DNA of 64,000 bases. Source: Theristus sp. LFF4_11. Taxonomy: Eukaryota; Nematoda; Chromadorea; Monhysterida; Xyalidae. Position 1 is the first letter of the stretch. Every line of letters starts with the position of its first letter. The notes below the pieces were generated by a model. That model was not told the DNA's origin, made no database searches, and saw only the letters and a list, made by a program, of their open reading frames with translations. The stretch spans positions 29,777-93,776 of the forward strand of contig JASANC010002908.1 of NCBI GenBank assembly GCA_030248135.1, written 5' to 3'. This document shows positions 12,701 through 24,360 of this stretch, piece after piece. A program made the position numbers and the translations under genes.

Positions 12701-15700
12701 GTTCGACTGTATTTCGGCTGTCTTAACATGCGTTTGTGCTGGGTTCACGTTCAACGTTCCACATTCAAAGCTTGCGCTAGAACATTCAACAGAACAGCAT
12801 TCAAACAGACACAAAAAACGACAGAAACACCATTTGTGTCACATTTTTACACAACTTCCTAAAAAATTTAAAAAACCTACCTGGGGTTGCTGCCATGGCT
12901 TCCTGATTGGCGCTGGCGGTTGTGATACCTGAAATGAAATAATTTCTCCGGTGGCTAAAGTTTAAAAAAGTTTTTGTTCCATTATGATTGCAGTGTTTTC
13001 ATGATTGTTTTCAGAGGTTCTAGCGATTTTCTAATAAAAATAAAATTTCAATGGTGAGCTTCAAAACGATAAATAGAGCCCCTTGAAAACAACGAAGCCG
13101 TTCATTGAGAAAAGATCATAAAACTAGCACTTTTACTAGTAAAAACTAGTACTTTTCGCTGTACGAACGGTGTGGCCGTGGCCAAAGCGGGTAAATGAGG
13201 ATGGGGATAACAAAACTTCTTTTGTCACAATTAGTAAAACAATCAGCAAAGACAGCCACAGATGCATTGCGTCCATTTCCAACCTGAGGTCGACCGTAAT
13301 ACTGAATTGGCGCCGGTGGTTGCGGTTGGACAGCAGGAGCCTAAAAATGAAGCAAAGTCAAATAACGGTTAGAAAAGCATTTCATTGATTGTTGGGTAGT
13401 CATCTTGCTTGGTGTTCGACACAAACAAACAAATCGTTCACCTGAGGTGGCCCGTAGCCCTGCGGCAGTTGCGGCCGTTGAATTGGCGCTGGCGGCTGCG
13501 GGCGGACGGCTGGGGCCTGCAAAAAACGTTCTTTGCAAATTTATGGACTTCCTTTAACCAAAACAACTTTTTTATCATTCATCTCTGATGTGTAGATTGA
13601 GCAGTGTAAAAACTGTACCTGCAGCGTTTGAGGTGGCCCATAACCCTGCGGTTGGTTTGGTGGTTGAATTGGAGCTGGCGGCTGCGGGCGGACGGCTGGC
13701 GCCTGTTGAAGGTTTTTTTTCAAACGTGAGTTTTTTTGAAAAGAGACTTGTTTCATACGTTTTATTCTACAAAATCGTAAGATCTAAAAGGACCAAAAAA
13801 ACCAACGCGAACCTGCAGAGTTTGAGGTGCTCCGTAGCCTTGGGGCTGTTGTGGCAGTTGAATGGGTGCTGGCGGCTGGGGACGGACGGCTGGTGCCTGT
13901 GTGAATAAAATTGTTTTCCGAATTTGAAGTTTCCAAAAAATACTCAATTTACTTTTGCTCGTTTCGTTTTGTTTTGAAGGTTTTGTTCAACAAATTATCA
14001 GATCTAATTTAACCAGATCAAAAAACTGACCTGTAACGTTTGAGGTGGACCGTATCCATGCGGCTGCTTTGGTGGTTGAATTGGCGCTGGTGGCTGCGGA
14101 CGGACGGCTGGTGCCTGCGAAAAAGAGCACTGCCAAATGTTTACGTTTTTAAGATGGAATCCCAGTTGAAAGGTTCAAAAGACTGGAGATTTCAAAGCTT
14201 CAAACGTCCCAGTGCAGTTTCATTCTGCCATATTCAAAGACTGTTTGCTCTTTTTTCATGCTTTTTCTTTTTTACATGAAAATTTAACGTTGCCCTTGCC
14301 CAATCCCAACAATTCAAGCACACACGCGCGTGCGTGCCAGCATGTGTTTGTTACGGTGCAACAGTGTCCTAAAACGCATGTTGAGTTGAAGTGCGACAAG
14401 CAAGGACTTTGAAAATATTGTGCATTCGCAAAACGTTTGCCAAAAGTTTGTTTTCTGATTGCACAAAACAAAAACTCCAAAAGATTCCAATCGAACCTGC
14501 GGCAGTGGCTGACCGTATGTTGACTGAATTGGTGCTGGCGGTTGTGGCAGTGCAGCTGGTGCCTGAAAAGAGCGCTTTTTTAAAGAAGCACAAACAAACG
14601 AGGCTAATCAGCTGTTAGTGAGCTTGAAAACGTATTGATGGTTTTAGACCAAGGACACAACATTAAAGAACCTGTGGCTGCTGTCCGTAAGCTGGTTTTG
14701 GTGGCAGAGTGGTTGGGGCTGGTGCCTGAGTAAAGAGCAATGCAACATCACTTCAAGAATACCAATTCGAAAAAATGGACTTCGCTCAATAATAAACTCT
14801 GCTAGAAATCGATAACCATCTGAAATATCTGCAAAACCTGAGGAAGTTGTCCGTATTGTGGTTGTGTCACTGGCGCTGGCGGTTGAGTTGGCGGCTGAGT
14901 TGGCGGCGGGGGTGGCGGCGAGGGTGGCGAGGCCTGAAGGTGCAAGGTTGAACAAGTTTTGGTTGACAGGCATACAGTGTAGAATGTAGATTCACTATAG
15001 CGTCGCAAATGAAGTGAAGCAGTTTTTGAAAAGCATCATCAGGTCTCGTTTGAAACCTATGTATGCACTTTGTCAGCAGCTTTAAGAAAAAAGAGAGTGT
15101 CATCACCTTTGGTTGTCCGTAATGCGGCTGTTGTGGTGGGGCGGTTGGGGCGGCCTGAAACCAACCGTGGACTCAAGAAGTTCAGAAATGACCAAAGTAA
15201 ATTTGCTGTACTGAAAACACAGAGATATCTTGAAAAAAGATTGCTTATTGCTGCGTGAACCTGTGGCTGGCCGTATTGCGGCGGTTGTGGAGCGGGCGTG
15301 GGCGGTGGTGGCGGGGGCGCCTAAAATGTGATCAACATTTGGAAGTTCGGTGGAGGTTTACGAACCATTGCACAGTCCAACATATAATGATAGGCTGTAT
15401 AACATATATGTATTTTTTTGCGGATTATTCTCGCATTTAAATCTGAGATGGTGATTGGCTGCATCGAGCTGCTTGGACCAATCAGTGTGTCCAATTCAAA
15501 AGCAGCAAATCAGTCGATTGCCTGGTGGTTTGCAATAACGCGTGATAAACAGTCTACAGTGACTTCGGACTTCAGCCTGGCTATTCAGTTCAGCACTTTA
15601 CCTGCGGTTCGCCATAATGCGACTGCGGCGCCGGTGGCGGTGGCGGCGGAGTCTGAAGACAATTAGTTGAACATTTTTGCACTTTCTAACTATGCACTTT

Positions 15701-17896
15701 TGCACTACACAAAAGAGGTGCATTAGCAGTATAGGTGGTTCGGGTGCACTATTTTAATGCAAAAAACACACTTCAAAAGTTACCTGAGTAGCGCCGTACT
15801 GCGGTTTCGGGGGCTGCGTTGGTGGAGGGGCAGCTGGAGCCTGAAAAAAATGCGAATCGCAATTATAACTTACTCTATGATGAATCAGTTGATGAGTCTG
15901 AGTTTCTCGTTCTTCAACAATTGACTTCGCTGCATTTTTTTACTGAAGTACCTGAGGAGGCTGACCATACTGCGGCTGAGGCGCTGGTGGCGTCGGTGTA
16001 GGTGGCTGCGGAGGGGGTGGTGCAGTCTAAAAGGCGTACCCTTTGTTCGGTTTTTAACTCTAAACTCGTAAAAAACATAAAAAACACAATTCACTAAAAA
16101 CCTATCAACGGAAAGTCACACAAATACCATGCACAACGCAGTTTTTCTCAAGAATCAATAATCTTACTAAAAAATACCTGCGGGGCACCGTATTGTTGTT
16201 TTGGTGGAGGCGGCGGCGGCGGCGGAGGTGCCTGGAAAAAACTTTGTGACTTGAAAAAGTAGCCTGATTAATCTCAATGTTTCAATCACAGTCTGCACAG
16301 ATCGTCTTCACGTCAAACTCGTCATCAAACTAAAACTGCGTTTCTTAGCTGCGTGCAGGCAATGATTGATTTTTTTAAGAAGTACGATATCCACAGCGCA
16401 GACATTTGAATTTCGCGCGCTCGGAAAAATAGCGCGCAGTTCTGAAACGGAGCCAAAAACTCGGCGCTTTCCTATGTATCTCATAAGACCCCTTCTTCTG
16501 AAGATCGCGAATGATGCCGTTCAAAATCCACTGTGAACCACATAAAAATCCTATTCCATCTCATGGTTCACAGTTTTGTGACACTTAGAAACGCAAACGT
16601 GTTCTGTACTTGTGGTTGTTGATAATGGTGATTCACCGGTGCAGGCGGCGGTGGTGGGGGTGGCGCCTACATAAAAAGTTAACGTTTTAACAAAAATGAT
16701 GAAACCAAAAGTACAGTTGTGAATTGTTGGTTGCCTCGGGATACAAAGCTCTGACTGTGAAACATTCTTAAGTCTAACTCAATAACATATGCAACTAGCT
16801 GATTGGTTGGTGATCACGTGATGCATGCATTCTGTGCTTGAATTGCTTGAAGCGTCGGACTTTCGTTTGCACAGAATGCATCACGATCACCAACCAATCA
16901 ACTAGTTGGATGTGTTATTGAGTTAGACTGCAAATAAAGCCAAGTATTCAAATCCAATGTACTGTAGTGTCTTCAAGTCGAGGATCATACCTGTGGAGGG
17001 GCATAGTTGTGTTGAGGTGGTGGAGGCGGCGGCGGAGGTGCGTTCTGTTGGTATGTCGGCCTTGGAGGTCGAGTGGCCTGAAAAGAACTGAGCTTGATGC
17101 TTTGGTTGATTTTGTCCACAAAAATTGAGGAAACCTTCATTGCTAACACGACATCCCACGAACCTCTTCAACAAGAAAAAAAGTTGGAGAATTCCAAGAG
17201 CAAACTTCAGATCAACAAGAACAATCATTACATTCATACATTCATACAACCAAGAAACAACACTGAAATTGAGTGCATGTATGCGTGTGTGCTACATGCA
17301 TGTGTGCATACTGCATTGCACAAGTAGTAATACAATAGTTAAAAGGGGTTAGCACTACTACTAAAATGTCACGTTACTGAAGTTGTACGGTAACGTTGAA
17401 GACCGTCTCTAACCTGCGGTTGCAAATGTGGAAACATCATGGCTGGTGGCTTTGGGGTCGCCACAGACGGCTGGCCATAGTGCGGAGGCTGGGTGGGCTG
17501 ACTGGTGCTCCGAGGTGGCCACGGCTCCTTGATATGGCAAGTATAAACACTTTTTGTTGTTTGTTGTTGTTGGGATTTTTAGGCGATGTTTTTAGCCAGG
17601 GCTAACCCAGAGAAGCGTACAGAACGCCATTGAGTAGGGCGCCCATCGAGTTTATTCTGTCATTATTTTGTCATTAAGTGCCAAAACACCCCTCGGCGGG
17701 ACTCGATCCTCCGAGCGCACAGACTGCAGTCTAACGCACTACCACCAGGCCACGAGGGTGACAAAATATCAGCTGCGGCGCGAAATTGAAATCAATTGAA
17801 AGCGTTCCGAAGGGAACCGTATACTATAGGGGGTTTTTGGGGGGGGTTTTGGGGGGTGTGGGGGGGGGTTGGGGGGGTTGTGGGGTGGGTGGGGGT

Positions 17897-17931
<35 letters not shown>

Positions 17932-18117
17932 ATGTGCTTTGCAAGTAATGTGCCGCTCGCTCAGTGGCTTCCATTCCAAACTCAGCAAAACGAAATCTTT
18001 CTGTTGGAATCACTGTCAAACTCATGAGAATCTTTCACTTACTGGATTATTATAAGTGAACTGGTGCCCGGCAAGCACTGTGCTGGCCAGACACGTGGCC
18101 AATGCGAAGCGGTACAT
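8082..18117 (-). CDS. Gene A: secreted proline-rich protein with three PAN/apple domains and a TSP1-like C-terminus
   Basis: The model has 30 exons and 2,757 coding bases, closing exactly in frame (918 aa). ATG at 18117 begins signal peptide MYRFALATCLASTVLA. Residues about 26-485 are Pro-rich (APAVRPQPPAPIQ...QGYGPPQ), encoded by mini-exons. PAN1 (about 493-575) contains VMFDRQSGVTCEQC and WVCRAVTYDHRWKICDIYA; a Thr-rich mucin-like linker follows (about 577-618); PAN2 contains CKSFEIVDGHCHLSSES; PAN3 contains EQCKAIC...FQCRSAMYYPD and ANCLLNSET. The C-terminus has RWTQWKSC and GPCIAVRD...KRCPHG, a degenerate TSP1-like module. Exons after the mini-exon array: 12008-12110, 11749-11864, 11375-11505, 11062-11192, 10541-10713, 10007-10145, 9445-9617, 9031-9165, 8382-8514, 8082-8227. 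PAN domains bind proteins or glycans; an extracellular matrix, cuticle or adhesive role is inference. Gene B is the paralogue. Confidence 0.85.
8610..8834. mobile_element. Small inverted-repeat element in a gene A intron
   Basis: The left end contains CTTTTCTTTTGGTTCT and the right end AGAACCAAAAGAAAAG, with 'ttagtttcgtgcttga' and 'tcaagcacgaaac' as inner matching arms. It is a foldback MITE-like sequence without coding capacity. Confidence 0.55.
9697..9768. repeat. (CAC)n trinucleotide repeat
   Basis: About 24 CAC/CCA triplets within the gene A intron 9618-10006. It is not coding in the gene model. Confidence 0.9.
12544..12709. mobile_element. Palindromic MITE, family P copy 1
   Basis: Terminal inverted repeats start CAGTCGAACTCTAAAT and extend through a GTTGGTGATTACG-like stretch to a short central loop. 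It lies in a gene A intron. Other copies sit at 16771, 27244 and 55031. Confidence 0.75.
16771..16930. mobile_element. Palindromic MITE, family P copy 2
   Basis: Inverted arms AGTCTAACTCAATAACA... contain GATTGGTTGGTGATCACGTG, which is shared with the copies at 27244 and 12544. It lies in a gene A intron. Confidence 0.75.
17687..17760 (-). pseudogene. tRNA-like sequence (tRNA-Cys-like relic or SINE head)
   Basis: On the minus strand this 74-nt stretch has an A-box-like TGGCCTGGTGG, a GCA anticodon position (CTGCAGT loop) and a good B box (GGATCGAGTCC). The ends pair as an acceptor stem (ACCCTCG with CGAGGGG, one mismatch). The anticodon and T stems pair poorly, so it looks like a tRNA relic or a tRNA-derived SINE head rather than a working tRNA-Cys. 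It lies in the first intron of gene A. Confidence 0.45.
17828..17930 (+). repeat. Poly-G tract with quadruplex potential
   Basis: About 100 bases are almost only G with short T spacers, including runs of seven or more G and a final run of over 30. On the transcribed gene A strand it appears as a poly-C tract in intron 1. Run lengths are prone to assembly error. Confidence 0.85.
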
Positions 18118-20005
18118 TTTGCGGATTCGTTCAGTCAGTTGGCAGTCTGCAAAAACGTATATGGCAACGGATATTCGGAGGCGCAAAATGAGTGAGGAGT
18201 TTCTGTTTGAAGAATGAAAAATCGCACATTGACGTTGCAAAAATGAAATCTTTCAAAGCGTGCACAATTTCAAACACAAAATGTTAGACAAAACAGAACT
18301 GTAATGGTCATTTTATACGCATTACCGTTTCTGATACGATCTCAACATCGGATTCCATTCTATTGTCCATCTGTTGCTCCAGTTTCTCCTAACCTAGTTG
18401 CCCCGCAACTTTATAACCTGTACGACTTTGTTACAATGTTACTGTTACTTTGTGAAAGGGCTGATTGTTTGACCGAACATAAGATCCCCATGTGTCCATT
18501 GGGAACACTTCATTTTGTTGCACATGTCTGCAACGAACAGTTGTGAACAGCATCACCATACCGAGCCTTGTCCGGCAAGTGCACCCGCAGGCGAAGTCAA
18601 TCGCATATTTTCAAAAGGCACGTCCACTTTGTGAAGTTTTACACCGTTTGGTCTTTAATTTACTTTTACACGAAATTATTTCTTTGAGGTCAGTCCATGA
18701 AGGACATGATGTGTGGTGATGTTACATAACTTTAAACTTTATTGGACGTTTTTAGAAAAGCGGTAACGTTTGTAGACATAAATCTTGAACTGGTGTCATT
18801 GCTTGTTAAATTTGTCACAATTTTGTAACAATGTACCTGTCAAAAGTAAAATAAACGACCTACAGACTGGAAACTGTTGTTTGTATTTTTGGTTGCCACA
18901 TATTTTTGCATATTTCTACGGCATTTGTACAAAATTCTTTTTGTTCTAAAAACTGATTGACTGCATTTGGATTCATAAACATTCACTTGTTTTGAAAAAA
19001 AACTAAAACTTTTTTTAAGTGTTCCTTGGTTACGATTTCACGTGATTTTGTGTCAAATGTTTGTGATAAAAGTGGTGTGGAAATTGAGGGTTGAAAAAGA
19101 CTGTGGTTTTTGCAGCCCCAAGCATAGCCATTGAATTTCTTTTTTGTTTTTGATTTTTTATGTTACCATATCAAACTCAATTAATTTTGAATGCATTGTG
19201 AACTTTCACACTGCGAGTTTTTGTACAAAACATGGCAATCAGTCACTGAATTGCCAGCACGCCGATTGTAAACACATGTCCAGATAAAACGTTATCCACA
19301 CTGACAATTGACTTGTGTAAAGTCGACTGTTATTTCAGACCGAAAATTTTTGAAAACAATGTCTCCAAAAGTAAACACATTGTTGCGCATTCGTAACATC
19401 GCAACATTGATTTATTGTATGACTTTGTCTGTTTCGAAATTATAGATGGTTGTTAGATTGCACAGATCGACCGTGTTCCTGCGTTGCGAAAAACAAGGAT
19501 GATGATAATGAAATAAATTACTGACACAATGTTCTTATTGCAGTTTTATAAACTTAGAGGATTCGACCGCGTGTGTGTCGTAATTTTTTTGTTGTCTCTG
19601 AACTTCTTCATGACAAGATAAACAATCATAAAACTTGAATTGCAGGTCAAAAATCAAAAGCATACGCTTCATATATACACCTCAAGTAACAAAAAAATTT
19701 GTCGTGAAAATAGAAATCAAATTTTCATCGTACACCGAAGCCTGGCAAAAGTTTTACTCACTCTTATTGTTGTTGTAAATTACGGCTATGTTCTTAGAGA
19801 CAGACACGAATGCAAACCTGGGACACGCGAAGTATCGATCTTTACAATGTTGTATGTTCATGCATGGGTGTGCGTGTTGCTGATCATCATTTCTGTGTTC
19901 TGTGGTTACCAAAAAGAAACTGTACGTCGATTCAACAAAAAATAGAAACAACCGTTGTGCAAATAAAAAAAACAATGTCTTTCGTATTGCTGAACAATTA
20001 TAATT
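18118..20005. other. Upstream region of gene A, no gene seen
   Basis: AT-rich DNA. The longest reading frames are about 100 codons or less, match no family I know and lack coding character. The gene A promoter should lie at its left end. Confidence 0.45.
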
Positions 20006-20698
20006 ACGGGTATTTCATGTATGTCATCAATAAATGACATTTAGGTAAAGACATAACCGATTAATGGTGACTTTTGAGTTTTATTAGGGGACCACGCACA
20101 GACATGAAACACAAACAAGACGGAGGCGTTCCGTTGATGCTGATAAAAATACACCTCCTCGGAGATACCACAAAATCACAAGCAACAAAACAAAAAACAG
20201 CAGCCAAAAAACCAGCCAATAACAACGACGAGCTAGATGATTCGGTAGTCAACAAAACAAACACGTTAAGAAAGAATAAGAGATGATGCACCAAGTTGAC
20301 AAAGTCTTTGGATTGGTATCATTTTTCACAGACAAGAAAAAAACTAAAAAGTACAGAAAAGTTCCGAAAACAGTGTTCACATTTGTCGCATACATCATTA
20401 TTAGCCAACAAAGATGACTGCACTGTAAATGTTCATCATGTTACAGGCGTCAAAAAAACAGTTCAGAAAATTGAAGCTTTTAGCAGTAGTCTTATCAGTA
20501 CAGTAGCATTCTATGAAAACAGAAAATGAAGCAGCACTTTTATGAAAATAGACACACAAACAATTGAGCAACGGCGACTCACAGCACTTGCGCGTCTGCT
20601 TCGGACACTTTCTGATGTCTTTCGAACGACACTTCATGAACCGCTGCACAACGCCGGACCGACTGTTCCTGCAGCTGTCCCACATTGTCCAGCGCGAC
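20006..20698 (-). pseudogene. Truncated duplicate of the 3' end of gene B
   Basis: 20006-20393 is almost identical to 24749-25136, and 20396-20698 to 25842-26149. The second block contains the gene B TSP1-like exon (RWTMWDSC, RKCPKQTRKC) with its donor, but the exon is cut at 20698. The 705 bp that hold gene B's terminal exon are absent, so no complete product is possible. I read it as a duplicated gene fragment. Confidence 0.8.
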
Positions 20699-21392
20699 AG
20701 TGTTCGCTGACTCCGATTTTCGATAAGGCCCATTCAAGTTTCCCAGCAGGATACTGACAGAAAATCGGATGAAAAATTTATGAAAAAAATTCAATCATCC
20801 TTGGATTTCATAAATTTTGAAGAAACTGGAAGAGCGTGTCGTCGTGTTCATGGCATAAAGTTCCATGTCATTTTTCAAAATTTCGAAGGCCATCAGTTTT
20901 GAAGTTTCGTAGAACAAGAGGAAACTGGCAGGGATTCATTGGATTTGGCGTTTCCACACGCGCTTTTGAACAAAGAATCTGCTTGCAAGTTTTCTTTTTA
21001 TTCAGATGAATCTACTGTGCGCTGGAACCGGATTCTTTGTGCAACGCAAAAGTGATTTCAAAAATGACATGGTACTTTATGCCATGAACACGACGATGTG
21101 TTTGTTCGGTTGATAAATTTTCAAAACAGCGCGGTCGTTTTCACCAAAAAATGTGCGATCATGTTCGTTCACATCTTATCCAAACGCATTTTTGTGACGC
21201 AAATGCAAACTTTGAAAAAAACGGTTTTTCTAGTTCTAAATTGTCATCTGCACCGACTCACATTGCCACATGCCCTGTAACCCCCAAACTGTGAAACCGA
21301 ACACCCGCCGATGACAACCGAATAATAGCGGAAATTCTGCAAATAAAACCATCTTTATCATCAGATCTGCTGATAAAATACCAAAGAAACCG

Positions 21393-21400
21393 TATAAGTA
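21393..21400 (+). promoter_or_regulatory. TATA-like box
   Basis: TATAAGTA lies 73 bp upstream of the ATG of the small secreted gene, which leaves room for a start site and a short 5' UTR. The call rests on sequence and position only. Confidence 0.4.
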
Positions 21401-21473
21401 CAGCTGCAGAAACACCGAAACATTCAATCATTGTCCAGTTGAACACTAAAGTCTCAAGCAACCAAACTGCAAA

Positions 21474-22449
21474 ATGTCCAAGCTGTTCGTGTACACCGTT
21501 GCCTTGGCCTTCGCCTTTATCGCCTCAACTGTGATGGCCCAGCCAGGGGCGCGAGGGCCACAAACGGCGCCGCGTGTTGGGGGGTAAGGCAAAAATTCAG
21601 GCAGTTGTAGGCAGAAATTCAGGCAGTTTCAGTTCAGCCAGTTCACCCAGCTACTGTTACGCTGTGCCTCAATGCATTCTTGCAGTGTTGCTGGTTACTG
21701 CTAATGTGTGTCGAAGCATACGTGACGCACAGCTGCTGCTAGCGCTGGTGATGTTGCATGAACGCAGGTTGCTAAAGGCGCGTTCACCATTAAGCAAAAC
21801 GTATACGTCTTGCTTACGTCTTGCAAAAAGTGCATTCGGGAATTAGAAGACGTGTCGTGTCGCACAACGTCTCCAGTGCGTTCGGGGCAAAGCAGATGTG
21901 TCGTACGACACGACTCAAGTGCGTTCGGGGCAAAGCAGATGTGTCGTACGACACGACTCAAGTGCGTTCGGGAATAGACGTTCAGTATTTTAGTCGTACG
22001 ACTGTTTGCTGCAAGCAGCAAAAAGTCGTACGTCTTGCATGCGTGTTCATACAGGACCCGTCTGCTTTGCTTAGTCGCGAATGCAAAACTGTCGTAACGG
22101 ACGCACGTCACGGCACAGCACAATGCGATTAGTACGTACGACACGTCTGCTTATTGGTGAACGCGCCTTAAGGTTATCAGCCATGCGTCGCTGAATACTG
22201 GTGCCTAAATGCGCCGTTTGGTTTATTCTTGCGTCACGAACCGACGTCATTTATTTCAGACCACCACCGACCCCAAGGCCACCGTGCATGGAGAAATGCC
22301 GGAAACACGGCTGCCACGAAGGATACGGCCCGTCTGAATTCGTGCGACAAGCCAAAAACATCGCCGAACCAACGTGCGTCTGTGTCGGTTGTCCTGAAAA
22401 TCGATCGATACATTTTTGTGGCACAGGGCCTCACAATTTGTGTTATTAA
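21474..22449 (+). CDS. Small secreted cysteine-rich protein, orphan
   Basis: Two exons, 21474-21583 and 22260-22449, join in phase with a clean GTAAGG donor and TTTCAG acceptor to give 99 aa. The N-terminus (MSKLFVYTVALAFAFIAST...MA) is a clear signal peptide. A short Pro/Gly stretch follows, then a domain with eight cysteines: C-x3-C-x4-C-x20-C-x-C-x2-C-x8-C-x7-C, containing CMEKC and CVCVGC. CxxxC plus CxC recalls cysteine-stabilised alpha-beta folds, but the order does not fit any family I can name, so I give no function. An AATAAA at 22621 is a plausible polyadenylation signal. Possible roles include antimicrobial, protease-inhibitor-like or matrix peptide. Confidence 0.75.
21772..22173. 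mobile_element. MITE, family G copy 1, with internal tandem repeats
   Basis: It fills most of the intron of the small secreted gene. Ends are TAAAGGCGCGTTCACCATTA on the left and its inverted counterpart, TGGTGAACGCGCCTTA, on the right. Inside, a unit of about 55 bp (GTGCGTTCGGGGCAAAGCAG and then TGTCGTACGACACGACTCA) is repeated at 21869-21975. Related ends occur at 32334, 47331 and 59371. Confidence 0.7.
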
Positions 22450-22654
22450 ACTGATGAGTGGAAGAAAGTTTGCTTTAGCAGAAAACGGGAAAAAATACTG
22501 TAATGATGATCACAATCGCTGTTAACTTTCACAGTGTTTCACCAAACTTCCTGCTTATTCCGGATAAATTATAATCTGACTACATTTTTTTTCCGATTGC
22601 AGGGTGTGGTTGGCTATTGAAATAAAGATTCACACCAAAAATTGCAATATATTA

Positions 22655-23435
22655 TCTAAAAATACGGAGGCGCATATAAAAGGAGGAATATGGCTTTGTG
22701 TAAGCATTGAAAGACTTGGCTCGACAACGCTTTTCAAGTCTCTGATGTGGTACACACGGATACAAGTACATAAGAGTTATATTTTTGCGCTTTTGTTTAA
22801 AAGTTGTTTAAAAGCTTGCTGAAAAGCGTAAAAATTTTGAAGTTATTTTTCAATTGTCCTCTTCAGTTTAGTCTAAAATCACACCATGTGCGAAATTCTG
22901 TAAATTCTGTGCAAAAACAGAAACATCAGAGATTGCAAAAAAACATTGCTGCATGTAGCTTTATCGTTGTTGCTAACGTACGCACCGCTGTGCAGAGCAG
23001 CACCAGCGACAAAAAGGTGTTGTCTTCCGTTGATTTTCACCCTTTTTACCAAACTCTTGTGACAGGATAAACCGTCTGTCCGGTGAGTCATTGCCTTTGC
23101 AACAGAAGGAAACCTTGCGTTCCCCAATGCCTCTGCGATACACTTTGTGCAAACCAGTGTCAGCGATCTAAAGTCTGATCGTTAATTTAGTGGTTTTTGT
23201 GGTCGCTAAATGCTCGAAATAAAGCAAATGTGAAAGTTTCATTTGTCTACAATGTACGAGGGTTGCCATGTGCAACCGAAATAAAGAATAAACGGCGCAA
23301 AAATATGACTCTTATGTACTTGTATCCGTGTGTACCACATCAGAGACTTGAAAAGCGTTGTCGAGCCAAGTCTTTCAATGCTTACACAAAGCCATATTCC
23401 TCCTTTTATATGCGTCTCCCGCATTTTTAGATAAT
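22655..23435. mobile_element. Element with about 145-bp terminal inverted repeats
   Basis: 22665-22795 and 23300-23430 are inverted copies (one carries GGAGGAATATGGCTTTGTGT, the other its complement). No transposase is visible in the roughly 500-bp interior. Just right of it is CCGTGCCTACGGCACGG, a perfect hairpin of a kind found at ends of several non-autonomous elements. Confidence 0.65.
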
Positions 23436-23579
23436 ACTAGCAAATTGACCCGTGCCTACGGCACGGTTAGCTGATAAATACAACTATTATTTTTGAGTTG
23501 GTTTTCTCTTTTGACCTTGCCAACGACGCGGACTCAAAATGCATTGCATTTTGATTTTGAGCTGCTTTAACCGACTGTT

Positions 23580-24360
23580 GTTGATTTACCATAGAAGTGA
23601 TCGCTTACCCTAACCTAAGCCAGGCCTTTTAGAGTGTAAATGTCAAAAAGGCAACACTTCTGAACAATTGTTGCAAAACGCCAACTTTCGTCTTGATAAG
23701 TTGCTTTTTTCCCGGTTACTCTAACCTAAGCCAAGCCTTTTAAAGTTTAAATGACGAAAAATGCAAAACTTTTCTGAATATTCGCTGCAAAACGGCCACT
23801 TTTGTGTGGTATGTTTACTACTCTTACCTTTAACCCTCACCTTAGCCAAGCATTTTTGATAGAATGGAAATGACAAAACAGCAACATTTACTGAATACCC
23901 GTAGCAAAGCTCCCGCTTTTGTTTTGAATGTTTACTTTTTTTCCCCGCTTATCCTAACCTAAGCCAGTTCTTTTTGATCGAGTGCAACAAAAAGCAACAC
24001 GTTTCTGAGTACCCATTGTGTAAAACGGTCGCTTTTGTTTTGTTATGTAGCTTTTCTATCTTAAGTGACGCGTTTTCTATGATAAAAAACAAATGAAGGA
24101 AAAAGCAACGATTTTCTACATTTTACTGAATACCCATAGCAAAGCTCCCGCTTTTGTTTTGAATGTTCACTTCTTTTTCCCGCTTACCCTAACCTAAGCC
24201 AGTTCTTATTGATCGAGTGCAACAAAAAGCAACACGTTTCTGAGTACCCATTGTGTAAAACGGTCGCTTTTGTTTTGTTATGTAGCTTTTCTATCCTAAG
24301 TGACGCATTTTCTATGATAAAAAAACAAATGAAGGAAAAAGCAACGATTTTCTAAATACT
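23580..24360. repeat. Diverged tandem repeat block
   Basis: Units containing CCTAACCTAAGCCAG recur at about 23610, 23720, 23840, 23955 and 24190. The last two are long near-identical copies: 23947-24115 against 24184-24355, both with AGTGCAACAAAAAGCAACAC. No coding potential. Confidence 0.75.

Larger units (their letters stand above)
12389..17527 (-). other. Array of 19 phase-0 proline-rich mini-exons in gene A
   Basis: Exons in transcript order: 17414-17527, 16991-17077, 16610-16666, 16178-16231, 15952-16026, 15784-15840, 15602-15652, 15261-15320, 15107-15154, 14838-14933, 14672-14725, 14497-14562, 14031-14114, 13813-13896, 13619-13702, 13442-13516, 13284-13340, 12881-12928, 12389-12439. 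Every one is a multiple of three (48-114 bp), starts and ends in phase 0, usually begins with codons for APA or APP, and ends with a Gln codon (often PPQ or QPQ) just before the donor. Three 84-bp exons (14031, 13813, 13619) are near copies that differ at a few residues. Each exon could be skipped or duplicated without a frame change. A further Pro-only micro-exon near 12220-12243 is possible but not needed for the frame. Confidence 0.85.

Noticed and set aside
19640..19945. Plus-strand 101-codon frame with a hydrophobic segment
   Set aside because: AT-rich codon use typical of non-coding DNA here and no recognisable domain.
23580..24360. CRISPR-like repeat array
   Set aside because: Units are long, diverged and unevenly spaced, in a eukaryotic intergenic region.
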